Source: Rothia koreensis (GTDB lineage: Bacteria > Actinomycetota > Actinomycetes > Actinomycetales > Micrococcaceae). From it: DNA of 64,000 nt. Positions 7,826 to 16,187 of the stretch are shown here, piece by piece (positions within the stretch are counted from its first letter, which is position 1; each line of letters opens with the position of its first letter). The notes below the pieces were generated by a model. That model was not told where the DNA came from. It was given only the letters and a program-made list of their open reading frames with translations, and searched no databases. The translations under genes and the position numbers were made by a program. The DNA is taken from assembly GCF_004136575.1 (NCBI RefSeq), contig NZ_NOIQ01000005.1, positions 1-64,000 on the forward strand, written 5' to 3'.

Positions 7826-9163
7826 ATGACCACGTGTTCCATCGACAATCCCTACTCCCCCACCGCCTCCGCCGATCCCACGCAGCCCGACCCCGAAGAG
7901 CTGATGAGCAGGGACGAGATCGAGGCCCTCCAGGTCGAACGCCTCAAGTGGACTCTGCACAACGCCTACGAGAACGTTCCGGCCTATCGCGAGCTCTACG
8001 ACGAACACGGCGTGCATCCGAGCCAGTTCCAGGAGCTTTCGGATCTCAGCAAGTTCCCCTACACGGACAAGGAATTCCTCCGGAACGCCTACCCGTTCAA
8101 GTCCTTCGCCGTACCGATGAGCGAGATTCGTCGCGTCCACGCGTCGTCCGGAACCACCGGACTGCCGACCGTGGTCGGCTACACCCAGGACGATCTCGAC
8201 ACCTGGGCGAGCCTCGTGGCGCGCTGCTTCCGTTTCTCGGGCGTCGAGCCGGGGCAGAAGATCCACAACGCCTACGGGTACGGCCTCTTCACCGGTGGGC
8301 TCGGCGCGCACTACGGCGGCGAGAAGCTCGGGTGCGCGGTCATCCCGATGTCCGGCGGACAGACCGACAAGCAGGTCCAACTGATCCGCGACTTCGAACC
8401 CGACGCGATCCTCGCGACCCCGACGTACTTGTTGGCCATCGCCGACGGGTTCCGGAAGGCAGGGGTGGACCCGAGGGACACTTCCCTCAAGCGCGCGGTG
8501 CTCGGCGCCGAGCCGTGGACCGACGAGATGCGTCGGGAGATCGAGCGGACCTTCGACATCACCGCGTGCGACATCTACGGGCTGTCCGAGGTCATGGGCC
8601 CCGGAGTGGCCGGCGAGTCCGCCGTGACACGGGACGGTTCCCATATCTGGGAAGACCATTTCCGGCCCGAGATCATCGACCCGTTCGATGATCGCGTGTG
8701 CGACCTGGGCGAACCCGGAGAGTTGGTGTTCACGTCCTTGACCAAGCAAGCGCTTCCGATCATTCGGTACCGAACCCATGACCTCACCCGGTTGCTTCCC
8801 GGGACGGATCGTCCCGGGCACCGGCGGATGGGCCGCATCACGGGCCGTTCGGACGACATGATCATTCTCCGCGGAGTCAACTTGTTCCCGACACAGATCG
8901 AGGAGCTCGCCCTCAATCTCCCCTCGCTCTCGCCGCACTTCACGCTCGAGATCGACCGCCCGAACAGGATGGACCAGATGACGATCCACATCGAGCGGCG
9001 TGAGGACGCGACCCGCGAGGAAGCGATCGAGGACGGGAAGAAGCTGCTGTCGGAGATCAAGACCAAGATCGGTTCGTCGGCGCTCATCGACATCGCCGAA
9101 CCGGAGACCTTGGCACGGTCCTCGGGCAAGATCCGCCGCGTCTACGACCACAGGAACAAGTAA
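7826..9163 (+). CDS. paaK: Phenylacetate-CoA ligase PaaK
   Basis: 445 residues. It activates phenylacetate to phenylacetyl-CoA with ATP and opens the pathway. The adenylate-forming motif HASSGTTGLPTVVGYT is near residue 105; YGLSEVMGPGV near 250 and GRSDDMIILRGVNLFPTQIE near 345 are typical of PaaK. The ATG at 7826, five bases after the paaI stop, was preferred over in-frame upstream starts inside paaI because MTTCSIDNPY... begins the conserved protein. The Shine-Dalgarno is weak, so coupling to paaI is likely. Confidence 0.96.
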   Translation: MTTCSIDNPYSPTASADPTQPDPEELMSRDEIEALQVERLKWTLHNAYENVPAYRELYDEHGVHPSQFQELSDLSKFPYTDKEFLRNAYPFKSFAVPMSEIRRVHASSGTTGLPTVVGYTQDDLDTWASLVARCFRFSGVEPGQKIHNAYGYGLFTGGLGAHYGGEKLGCAVIPMSGGQTDKQVQLIRDFEPDAILATPTYLLAIADGFRKAGVDPRDTSLKRAVLGAEPWTDEMRREIERTFDITACDIYGLSEVMGPGVAGESAVTRDGSHIWEDHFRPEIIDPFDDRVCDLGEPGELVFTSLTKQALPIIRYRTHDLTRLLPGTDRPGHRRMGRITGRSDDMIILRGVNLFPTQIEELALNLPSLSPHFTLEIDRPNRMDQMTIHIERREDATREEAIEDGKKLLSEIKTKIGSSALIDIAEPETLARSSGKIRRVYDHRNK

Positions 9164-9176
9164 CCTCGAGATGCCC

Positions 9177-9209
9177 CGTACGGGCCGGGGCGTCACCCGG
9201 GCCCGTACG
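9177..9209 (+). terminator. Candidate hairpin terminator after paaK
   Basis: CGTACGGGCC (9177-9186) pairs with GGCCCGTACG (9200-9209) around a 13-nt loop, just after the paaK stop. No T-tract follows, so termination is uncertain. Confidence 0.5.
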
Positions 9210-9309
9210 GCGCCAGCCGGGCCCGACGGCGTCGTGCGCCGGACCACGCGGTGCGCGCGGCGCCGTCGGGTAATCTCGTGATGGACCCTGCAGAAAGACG
9301 AGACAGAAC

Positions 9310-9951
9310 ATGCCCACAGTGCCCGCCACCCAGGACCAGGAAACCGGCACCTCCGCAGCACCGAGCAATGGTGCGCGGCGAGGACGCCCGGGATACGACC
9401 GAGAGAAGCTCATCTCGGTCTGCGTCCAGGTCTTCAACGAGTACGGGTACGACACCACCTCGATGGGCATGCTCTCGAACCACCTCGGCATCTCGAAGTC
9501 GGCGATCTACCACCACGTGAACTCCAAGGAGGAGATTCTCGAGGAGGCGTTGCTCCGAGCGCTGGACTCACTCGAGAAGGCAATGGGCGAGGTGCGAACC
9601 CCGGACTCCCGCGGCATCGACCAGCTCGAAGGGGTGATCCGCGGTTCGATCCGGGTACTCGTGGACCAGATGCCCTACGTGACCCTCCTCCTGCGCCTGC
9701 GCGGCAACTCACCTGTGGAGATCGCGGCCCTCGAACGGCGACGCCGCATCACCCGCACCGTGGAGGAACTCGTCCGGCAGGCCCAGAACGAAGGAGACCT
9801 CCGCGAGGACATCTCAGGAAAGTCCACCCCGCGCCTGATCCTCGGAATGATCAACTCGATCGTCGACTGGTACCAGCCCGGAGGGCCAGGAACCACCGAC
9901 CAGCTGGCCGACACCGCGGTGAAGATGGTCCTGGAGGGGTTGCGGGCGTAG
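9310..9951 (+). CDS. paaR: TetR-family repressor of the paa genes (PaaR-like)
   Basis: 213 residues. A Ser/Ala-rich leader of about 25 residues is followed by a TetR helix-turn-helix: RRGRPGYDREKLISVCVQVF, then TSMGMLSNHLGISKSAIYHH. The C-terminal ligand domain is unassigned but likely senses phenylacetyl-CoA, as in characterised paa repressors. Its place between paaIK and paaZ, and three matching palindromes before the main paa units, support a local repressor. The Shine-Dalgarno (AGAAAGA) is modest. Confidence 0.88.
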   Translation: MPTVPATQDQETGTSAAPSNGARRGRPGYDREKLISVCVQVFNEYGYDTTSMGMLSNHLGISKSAIYHHVNSKEEILEEALLRALDSLEKAMGEVRTPDSRGIDQLEGVIRGSIRVLVDQMPYVTLLLRLRGNSPVEIAALERRRRITRTVEELVRQAQNEGDLREDISGKSTPRLILGMINSIVDWYQPGGPGTTDQLADTAVKMVLEGLRA

Positions 9952-9982
9952 CCAACGGGTGAGATGCGTAGCGGTTCTGGCC

Positions 9983-10097
9983 GAGGTGGCAGCTTTGTGC
10001 ACCCCCTCCCCCGAGGTGGCAGCTTTGTGCTTTTTTTGCCACGAAATCCGCTCACAATCGCCACCTCGCGCCGTTTCTCGCACGGGATTGCCACTTC
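9983..10097. repeat. Small mirror-symmetric GTGGC box array
   Basis: Direct boxes GAGGTGGCAGCTTTGTGC at 9983 and 10013 face inverted boxes ending at 10067 and 10097. Spacing is exactly 30 bp on both sides and the whole is symmetric about 10040. This is the same architecture as at 21-510 with two box pairs. A run of seven T (10031-10037) lies at the centre. Confidence 0.88.
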
Positions 10098-10325
10098 GAC
10101 GAGCCAGAAGGCCTTGGCCAACAAAATTGATGGACTGCGGAGCTGCTACTACGTGGCGGTTACCCGATGGGGCGGGGGTTCCTGCGGTGGTCGGGGCTGC
10201 AACGGGTTGTCTCCGAGCTCTCGCTCGGCCCTCCCAGGTGGCACTCACCCGAATGAGTGGCACTTGCCCGCCGATCCCGGATACGCTACAGCCCTTCACC
10301 GGCCCCTTCTACGTGGCGTTTAACC

Positions 10326-10396
10326 GATTCAGTGGCGCTTTCCGTCGTTAGGCGGCGGTTTAGCCGCCGCCTAACGACGGAAAGCGCCACTGAATC
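10326..10396. repeat. Perfect 33-bp inverted repeat with 5-nt loop
   Basis: Arms 10326-10358 and 10364-10396 are exact complements, starting GATTCAGTGGCGCTTTCCG. The loop is TTTAG. A half copy (CTACGTGGCGTTTAACC) precedes it at 10309. It sits between convergent paaR and paaZ and could act as a bidirectional terminator. The length and the shared GTGGC core suggest a repeat family rather than an ordinary terminator. Confidence 0.92.
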
Positions 10397-10500
10397 AGGC
10401 ACCCACCACCCAACGCACACCGTGGCCGGGTCACCTCCCCGTGGCCGGGCCACCACACGCTCAACCCGGGTCAGCGCCCGGCGTTCCCGGCCCCGACCCG

Positions 10501-12615
10501 CTACTCCTTCTCGACCAGCGTCAGGACGTCGTAGGTCGCCACGATCTCGTCGTCCTGGTTGGTCAGGCGGGCGTCCCAGGCGACCTCGCCGTAGTCGTCC
10601 GTGACGCGCGGGGTGATGCGCTTGGCCGTCAGGGTCACGCGGAACGAGTCGTCGTAGGTGACCGGGGTGATGAATCGCAGATTCTCCAGCCCGTAATTCG
10701 CCAGTACAGGCCCCGGAGCCGGCTCCACGAACAGGCCCGCGGCCCACGAGACCAGCAGGTAGCCGTGGGCGACCCGTCGGGGGAAGAACGGATTGGCTGC
10801 CGCCGCTTCCTCATTGGTGTGGGCGTAGAACGTGTCCCCGGTGGACTCCGCGAATTCGGTGATGTCGTCCAGGGTGACCTTGCGCAGGTCGGAGCGGAAC
10901 TGGTCGCCGATGCGCAGTTCGGCCAGCGACTTCCGGAACGGGTGCGTGCCGGTGCCGTTTTCGACGTCGTCGCGGGTCACCGTCTGCGCCCGGGCGCCCC
11001 AGTGCCACACCCCGGTCACGCCGGTCAGCAGATCGGGCGAACCCTGCACGGCCGTGCGCTGCATGTAGTGCTTGATGCCGCGGACGCCGCCCAGTTCCTC
11101 GCCGCCACCTGCTCGACCCGGGCCGCCGTGCACCAGCTGGGGCATGGGCGAACCGTGACCGGTCGAGGTCTTGGCGTCGTCGCGGTCCAGGAAGAGAACG
11201 CGGCCGTGGTGGGATCCGATCCCGGCGGCGAAGGCACCGGCCGTCTCAGGGTCGTGCGTGCAAACCGTGGCCACGAGCGAGCCCGCGCCCAGAGCCGCGA
11301 GCTCGACCGCCTCGTCAACCGACCCCGAATAGCCCACGACCGAGGTCACCGGGCCGAAGGCCTCGACGCTGTGGACCTCGGGGGTGCGCGCGTCGTCGAA
11401 TTCGAGCACGGTCACGGGGAAGAACGCACCCTCGGACGGAACGCTGTCGAGTGCGTCCGGCCCGCCGACGCGCACTGTGCCTCCGGCGTCGGTCAGTCGC
11501 CGTACGGCCTTCACGACCTCTTCCCGCTGGTCAGGAGAGGCCAGGGCGCCGACCGTCGTCGTTTTGTCCCGCGGGTCGCCGACGACGCCGCGCTCGGCGA
11601 TGCGGACCCTGAGCGCTTCCACGACGGGCTGGCGCATCTGGTCGGGCACAATCACGCGACGGATCGCGGTGCACTTCTGTCCCGCCTTGGCACTGATCTC
11701 CAGGACCACGGACTTGATGAATGCCGCGAATTCCGGGGAGTCCTCGGTGACATCCGGCCCCATGATGGCGGCGTTGAGGGAGTCGGTTTCGGCGGTGAAG
11801 CGCACGCCACCCTCGAGCACGTTGGGGTGCTGGCGCAGGGCCTGTGCGGTCGCGGCCGATCCGGTGAAAGCAACGTGGTCACGCATGTCCAGGTGGTCCA
11901 GCAGGTCGCGGGCGGAGCCGGAGATCAGCTGAATCGCTCCATCGGGCAGCAGGCCCGAGTCGACCATGAGCCGCACGCATTTCTCGGTCACGTATGCGGT
12001 CGGCGTCGCAGGTTTGACCACGCTCGGCACGCCCGCGATGAACGCTGGAGCGAACTTCTCGAGCATCCCCCACACCGGGAAGTTGAAGGCGTTGATCTGC
12101 ACCGCGACGCCGGGGAGGCGGGTGTAGATGTGCTCGCCCAGGAAGCTCCCGTCCGCCGACAGCTGTTCGACGTTCCCGTCCACGATCACCCGAGAATTGG
12201 GCAACTCGCGGCGGGCCTTGGAGGAAAAGGTGAAGAGGGTTCCGATGCCGCCGTCGGTGTCGATCAAGTGGTCCTTGGCGGTAGCACCGGTCCGGAACGA
12301 GACCTCGTAGAGCTCGTCCTTGTGCTCATTGAGATGCAAGGCGAGCTTCTTGATGATGAGCGCGCGCTCGTGGATCGTCAGCTCCCCGAGCGACTTCTGG
12401 CCGCGATCCCGCCCGTACCGAACCACATCGGCCGTCGAGAGGCCCTCGGCGCTGACGCGAACCAAGGGTTCCCCGGTCGCCGCGTCGACGACGTCGGCCG
12501 CCCGCTCCGGATCGTCGGGCCGCCACCACTGACCCCGGACGTAACTCGGCAGTATCTCGGTGGCCTGGGTGGTTGTAGCCTCATTACGGGTTTGGGTGGT
12601 CACGGGTGAATTCAC
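10501..12615 (-). CDS. paaZ: Bifunctional oxepin-CoA hydrolase / semialdehyde dehydrogenase PaaZ
   Basis: 704 residues. PaaZ opens the seven-membered oxepin-CoA ring and oxidises the resulting semialdehyde to 3-oxo-5,6-dehydrosuberyl-CoA. The N-terminal aldehyde dehydrogenase domain (to about residue 530) shows the catalytic cysteine in AGQKCTAIRR near residue 314 and an upstream AETDSLN segment. The C-terminal MaoC hydratase domain (about 550-700) keeps the aspartate and histidine of GDTFYAH. The start is GTG 12615 (AGGGA very close) or GTG 12603. A PaaR-type palindrome lies just upstream. Confidence 0.95.
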   Translation of the reverse strand: MNSPVTTQTRNEATTTQATEILPSYVRGQWWRPDDPERAADVVDAATGEPLVRVSAEGLSTADVVRYGRDRGQKSLGELTIHERALIIKKLALHLNEHKDELYEVSFRTGATAKDHLIDTDGGIGTLFTFSSKARRELPNSRVIVDGNVEQLSADGSFLGEHIYTRLPGVAVQINAFNFPVWGMLEKFAPAFIAGVPSVVKPATPTAYVTEKCVRLMVDSGLLPDGAIQLISGSARDLLDHLDMRDHVAFTGSAATAQALRQHPNVLEGGVRFTAETDSLNAAIMGPDVTEDSPEFAAFIKSVVLEISAKAGQKCTAIRRVIVPDQMRQPVVEALRVRIAERGVVGDPRDKTTTVGALASPDQREEVVKAVRRLTDAGGTVRVGGPDALDSVPSEGAFFPVTVLEFDDARTPEVHSVEAFGPVTSVVGYSGSVDEAVELAALGAGSLVATVCTHDPETAGAFAAGIGSHHGRVLFLDRDDAKTSTGHGSPMPQLVHGGPGRAGGGEELGGVRGIKHYMQRTAVQGSPDLLTGVTGVWHWGARAQTVTRDDVENGTGTHPFRKSLAELRIGDQFRSDLRKVTLDDITEFAESTGDTFYAHTNEEAAAANPFFPRRVAHGYLLVSWAAGLFVEPAPGPVLANYGLENLRFITPVTYDDSFRVTLTAKRITPRVTDDYGEVAWDARLTNQDDEIVATYDVLTLVEKE

Positions 12616-12627
12616 TCCCTGCGATAA

Positions 12628-12649
12628 AGTAGCCGAACGTTCGGTCAGT
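12628..12649. promoter_or_regulatory. PaaR-type operator, site B (best match)
   Basis: A near-perfect inverted repeat with core CCGAACGTTCGG (12633-12644), flanked by matching GTCAGT on the right. It is the closest of the three sites to the ACCGnnCGnnCGGT pattern. It starts 13 nt upstream of the paaZ GTG and also lies upstream of the divergent thioesterase gene, so it could control both. Confidence 0.85.
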
Positions 12650-12724
12650 AATTATTGTCAGGATAACCCACGTCACAGTCCCGCGCCACAATCCGGCGCG
12701 ACAAAGAGTCACAAGGAGGTCCCA

Positions 12725-13192
12725 TTGGACGACCACGCGAACAGGGCAGAACACCGGAGCCCGGAGGAACGCGAGCGAGACACCCCGGTGGGTCGCATCG
12801 ATCCGGGAGAGCTGGATGACAAGCTCGGGATCGAGTTCGAGGAGCAGACCCCCGAGCGCGTGGTGGCCACCATGCCGGTCGCCGGAAATCGCCAGGGCCA
12901 CGGAATCCTGCACGGTGGAGCGTCCATTGCTCTGGCCGAATCCTGCGGCTCATGGGCCGCGGTCCTGCACGCGGCGCAGTTCGGGAAGATCGCCGTCGGC
13001 ATCGAGGTCAACGCGACCCATCATTCGTCGGCCTCGGAGGGCACGGTGCGCGCCGTCGCAACCCCCATCAAGCTCGGGCGATCCATGACGAGTCACGAAG
13101 TCGTCATGACGCACGTGGACAGCGGACGGCGCCTGTGCACCGTGCGGATCAGCAACTACCTCAAACCCGCGCCGGAGGGGTTCTTCGACTGA
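12725..13192 (+). CDS. Second hotdog-fold acyl-CoA thioesterase (PaaI/YdiI-like)
   Basis: 155 residues from a TTG start chosen because AAGGAGG stands five bases upstream; no ATG is suitably placed. The motif GHGILHGGASIALAESCGS (about residues 60-78) is of the YdiI/MenI type, with glutamate rather than aspartate as likely catalytic acid, so it is not a simple duplicate of the paaI gene at 7413. Divergent from paaZ with a shared PaaR-type site, it probably serves the same pathway. The substrate is not determined. Confidence 0.82.
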   Translation: MDDHANRAEHRSPEERERDTPVGRIDPGELDDKLGIEFEEQTPERVVATMPVAGNRQGHGILHGGASIALAESCGSWAAVLHAAQFGKIAVGIEVNATHHSSASEGTVRAVATPIKLGRSMTSHEVVMTHVDSGRRLCTVRISNYLKPAPEGFFD

Positions 13193-13199
13193 TCGAACC

Positions 13200-13233
13200 G
13201 GGGCCAGGAGCCGACCATGCCGCGCCTGGCCCC
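13200..13233. terminator. Convergent hairpin terminator candidate
   Basis: GGGGCCAGG (13200-13208) pairs with CCTGGCCCC (13225-13233) between the convergent thioesterase and paaH genes. The right arm runs into a 16-bp tandem duplication. Confidence 0.55.
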
Positions 13234-13258
13234 AGCCTCTACTGGCCCCAGCCTCTAC
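13227..13258. repeat. Exact 16-bp tandem duplication at the paaH 3' end
   Basis: The unit TGGCCCCAGCCTCTAC occurs at 13227-13242 and again at 13243-13258. The second copy includes the paaH stop codon. The coding sequence is left intact. Confidence 0.85.
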
Positions 13259-14121
13259 TCGTACGTGTAGAAGCCTTTGCCCGATTTCTTGCCGAGTTCG
13301 CCGCGTTCGACCATGTCGCGCATGAGTTGGGGCGGGCTGAACCTCGGCCCCAACCGAGACTCGAGGTACTCGGCGATATCCAGTCGTACGTCCACGCCCA
13401 CGATGTCGGTCAGCGCCAGCGGGCCGACGGGGTGCTTGTAGCCCAGAGTCATGGCGTGATCGATGTCCTCGGGCGCGGCCACGCCTTCCTCGACCATGCG
13501 AATGGCTTCCAGGGACAGGGCGATCCCGAGCCTCGAAGAAGCGAAGCCCGGGGCGTCATGCACGGTGACCGGGGTCTTGCCCAGCCCACTGACCCAGTCC
13601 TGGGTCAGAGAAGCCAGTTGCTCCGAGGTCTTCTCACCGACCACCACTTCCACGAGCTTGGATGCCGGGACGGGGTTGAAGAAGTGCAGGCCGCAGAAGT
13701 GATCGGGGCGTTCGAGTTCCTCGGCCAGACCATCCACGGACATCGACGACGTGTTGGTCGCCAGCCACGCGTCCGGGCCCATGTTCGACTCGGCGCGGCG
13801 CAGGGACTCGACTTTGAGGTCCCAGACTTCCGGCACGGCCTCGACCACGAGGTCGCGGTCGGCGAATGCGGAGGCATCCGTGGCCACCTCCAGATGGGCG
13901 CTCCACTCCCCGACCGCACCCTCGATCTTGCCGCGGTCGATGGACGCACCGAGGTCCTTCTCGATGCGTTCGCGGGCGGCCCGTGCGGCGGCGTCGTCGA
14001 CCTCGACGACGACCACGTGGGCCCCCGAGATCAAGAACGCGTGGGCGATGCCGGAGCCCATGCGGCCCCCGCCCAACACGCCGACACGTTCGGGGACATT
14101 CTGGCTGTTCAGAGCGTTCAC
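13255..14121 (-). CDS. paaH: 3-hydroxyadipyl-CoA dehydrogenase PaaH
   Basis: 288 residues, NAD-dependent 3-hydroxyacyl-CoA dehydrogenase, which oxidises 3-hydroxyadipyl-CoA to 3-oxoadipyl-CoA. The N-terminal Rossmann motif is GVLGGGRMGSGIA (residues 14-26). The catalytic histidine is in GLHFFNPVP, and NTSSM and KPVTVHDAPGF-like segments are present. The GTG start overlaps the stop of the preceding enoyl-CoA hydratase gene (GTGA), with AAAGGAG upstream, so the two are translationally coupled. Confidence 0.94.
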   Translation of the reverse strand: MNALNSQNVPERVGVLGGGRMGSGIAHAFLISGAHVVVVEVDDAAARAARERIEKDLGASIDRGKIEGAVGEWSAHLEVATDASAFADRDLVVEAVPEVWDLKVESLRRAESNMGPDAWLATNTSSMSVDGLAEELERPDHFCGLHFFNPVPASKLVEVVVGEKTSEQLASLTQDWVSGLGKTPVTVHDAPGFASSRLGIALSLEAIRMVEEGVAAPEDIDHAMTLGYKHPVGPLALTDIVGVDVRLDIAEYLESRLGPRFSPPQLMRDMVERGELGKKSGKGFYTYE

Positions 14122-14891
14122 TGAGTGCGCTCCTTTCTGCGGTCCAGGAAGGACTGCATGCGATCGAATTTGGCGGGGGACTCGAACAGAACCGCCTGAG
14201 CGAGCTCGTCCACGTACGGGTGGGCCTCGCGGGGCGCGTGGAACACGCCCTTGGCGATGCGAACCGCGAGGGGATCCTGCTTGGCGATGCGGTCCGCGAG
14301 TCGGTGGGCGGCGTCGAGAAGATCTTGGGGCTCGTGGATTTCGGTGATGAGCCCGGCGTCGAGGGCCTCATCGGCGTCCAGCATACGACCCGCAAACAAC
14401 AGCTCCTTGGCCAGAGGCTCCCCTGCCAGCTCCTTGAGACGCCACATGGCGCCGGCCGCTGCCACGATCCCGAGTCCGGTTTCGGGCTGCCCGACCTTGG
14501 TCTGGGGTGTTCCGATGCGGAAGTCCGCCGCCCACGCGAGTTCGGCACCGCCGCCGAGGGCGTATCCGTCCAGCGCCGCGATGACGGGCATGGGGAGGCT
14601 TCCCAGCCGGTCGAACAGCCGCGAATTGATCCCGCGCAGGGCGTCGTCACGACGGCGTTCGCGCAGCTGGGCGATGTCGGCGCCGGACGCGAAAACCCCC
14701 TTGCCGTTGACCTCCGTCCCGGACAGGATCAGGATCTTGGGCTCAGCCTCGAGGTGGGCGCACACCCTGTGCAGCTCCTCGATCATGGTCGCGTCGATCG
14801 CGTTGCGGACTTCGGGCCGGTTGAGGCGGACGTGGAGCCTGTCCTCGCGGCTCTCGATCTCGATTGCGGTGAAGTCTCCGGTCAATTCCAT
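14118..14891 (-). CDS. paaF: Enoyl-CoA hydratase PaaF-like
   Basis: 257 residues of the crotonase family. Both hydratase glutamates are visible, in LGGGAELAWAAD and VGQPETGLGI, which separates it from the paaG-like protein at 2482. It would hydrate 2,3-dehydroadipyl-CoA to 3-hydroxyadipyl-CoA. It begins three bases after the paaJ stop and overlaps paaH by four bases, giving a paaJ-paaF-paaH operon for the lower pathway. Confidence 0.9.
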   Translation of the reverse strand: MELTGDFTAIEIESREDRLHVRLNRPEVRNAIDATMIEELHRVCAHLEAEPKILILSGTEVNGKGVFASGADIAQLRERRRDDALRGINSRLFDRLGSLPMPVIAALDGYALGGGAELAWAADFRIGTPQTKVGQPETGLGIVAAAGAMWRLKELAGEPLAKELLFAGRMLDADEALDAGLITEIHEPQDLLDAAHRLADRIAKQDPLAVRIAKGVFHAPREAHPYVDELAQAVLFESPAKFDRMQSFLDRRKERTQ

Positions 14892-14894
14892 GGT

Positions 14895-16118
14895 TTACGC
14901 CCTTTCGAGAAGCAATGCCGCGCCCTGCCCGACGCCGATGCACATGGTCGCGAGGCCCTTGGACGCGCCTTCGCGCTCCATGCGGCCCAACAGGGTGATC
15001 GTGATACGGGACCCGGAGGAGCCGAGGGGGTGTCCCAGGGCGATCGCACCGCCGTCGCGGTTGACAATGTCAGGGTTCAGTCCGAGGCGGCGGATCGAGG
15101 CGAGAGACTGCGTGGCGAAGGCTTCGTTGAGCTCGACCGCCCCCAGATCATCGATGTCCCACCCCGAACGTTCGAGCACTTTCCGACTCGCCGGCACGGG
15201 ACCGATGCCCATGATCTCCGGTGGGACACCGGCGGATGCACCGTCCACCACGCGTGCGCGCGCCGTGAGGCCGTATTTCTCGACAGCCTTCTCGCTGGCC
15301 ACGATGATGGCCGACGCGCCGTCGTTGAGCGCGGACGAGTTGCCCACGGTGACCACGGATCCCCCACCGACCACTGGCCTGAGCTTGCCCAGGGCCTCGG
15401 CGGTCGTGCCGGGGCGGGGGCCTTCGTCCGTATCGACCACGGTGATCTCGCCCTTCCGGCCGGCAACCTCGACCGGGACGATTTCGTCCGCGAATCTCCC
15501 GGCCTCGATGGCGGCCGCCGCGTTCTCCTGCGAGCGCACCGCGAATTCATCGGCCTCTTCGCGAGTGATTCCGTCGGTGCGGGCCACTTCTTCCGCGGTC
15601 TCGGGCATCGAATAGGTGGCTTTGCCGTCGCGGGACAGGGGGCCGTCCAGGAACTTGGGATTCACGAAACGCCACCCGATCGAGGTGTCGAAGGCCTCCC
15701 CAGGCTTGGCGAAGGGACGGGTGGGCTTTTCCATGACCCAGGGTGCGCGGGACATCGATTCCACGCCGCCGGCGACGACGATGTCCGCGGCCCCCGATTT
15801 GATCATTTGCGACGCCGTGGTGATGGCCGACATTCCGGAGGCACACAGGCGGTTGACAGTCATCCCTGGCACGGTGTCCGGGTACCCCGCGAGCAACCAG
15901 GCCAAGCGTGCGACGTTGCGGTTCTCTTCGCCGGCACCGTTCGCATTTCCCAGGATGACCTCGTCGACGTCGGCGGGGTTGATGCCCGCCTCTTCCACGA
16001 CGCTCTTGATGCAGAGTGCCGCAAGGTCGTCGGGCCGGACCGAGGACAGGGCACCCCCATACCGCCCGACCGGGGTGCGGGCTCCGCCGACGAGAAAGGC
16101 TGCTGGCATTTCGGGCAT
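14895..16118 (-). CDS. paaJ: 3-oxoadipyl-CoA thiolase PaaJ
   Basis: 407 residues. It cleaves 3-oxoadipyl-CoA (and its 5,6-dehydrosuberyl relative) to succinyl-CoA and acetyl-CoA. The nucleophilic cysteine is in VNRLCASGMSA near residue 90. NEAFA, GHPLGSSG and CIGVGQG complete the thiolase active site. ATG 16118 has AGGAG nearby. The first gene of its operon, it has a PaaR-type site about 50 nt upstream. Confidence 0.93.
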   Translation of the reverse strand: MPEMPAAFLVGGARTPVGRYGGALSSVRPDDLAALCIKSVVEEAGINPADVDEVILGNANGAGEENRNVARLAWLLAGYPDTVPGMTVNRLCASGMSAITTASQMIKSGAADIVVAGGVESMSRAPWVMEKPTRPFAKPGEAFDTSIGWRFVNPKFLDGPLSRDGKATYSMPETAEEVARTDGITREEADEFAVRSQENAAAAIEAGRFADEIVPVEVAGRKGEITVVDTDEGPRPGTTAEALGKLRPVVGGGSVVTVGNSSALNDGASAIIVASEKAVEKYGLTARARVVDGASAGVPPEIMGIGPVPASRKVLERSGWDIDDLGAVELNEAFATQSLASIRRLGLNPDIVNRDGGAIALGHPLGSSGSRITITLLGRMEREGASKGLATMCIGVGQGAALLLERA

Positions 16119-16165
16119 GGAAGCTCCTGTTCAGGCGTTCGGTTCCAACTGTTCGGCCTGCGGGG

Positions 16166-16187
16166 AATTACCGACCGTTCGTTCACT
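16166..16187. promoter_or_regulatory. PaaR-type operator, site C
   Basis: An inverted repeat around ACCGACCGTTCGTTCACT, centred at 16176/16177, upstream of paaJ. It matches sites A and B at the conserved ACCG, CG and CGtT positions, with three mismatches to the ideal palindrome. Together the sites put the three minus-strand paa units under one control. Confidence 0.75.

Larger units (their letters stand above)
9952..10500. other. Non-coding region between paaR and paaZ
   Basis: The 549 bases between the convergent paaR and paaZ genes hold the two-pair box array (9983-10097), isolated GTGGC boxes near 10154, 10256 and 10313, and the 33-bp hairpin (10326-10396). No reading frame has a credible ribosome site or composition. 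Confidence 0.8.

Noticed and set aside
10441-12609. 722-codon plus-strand frame
   Set aside because: Antisense to paaZ, which has clear catalytic motifs.
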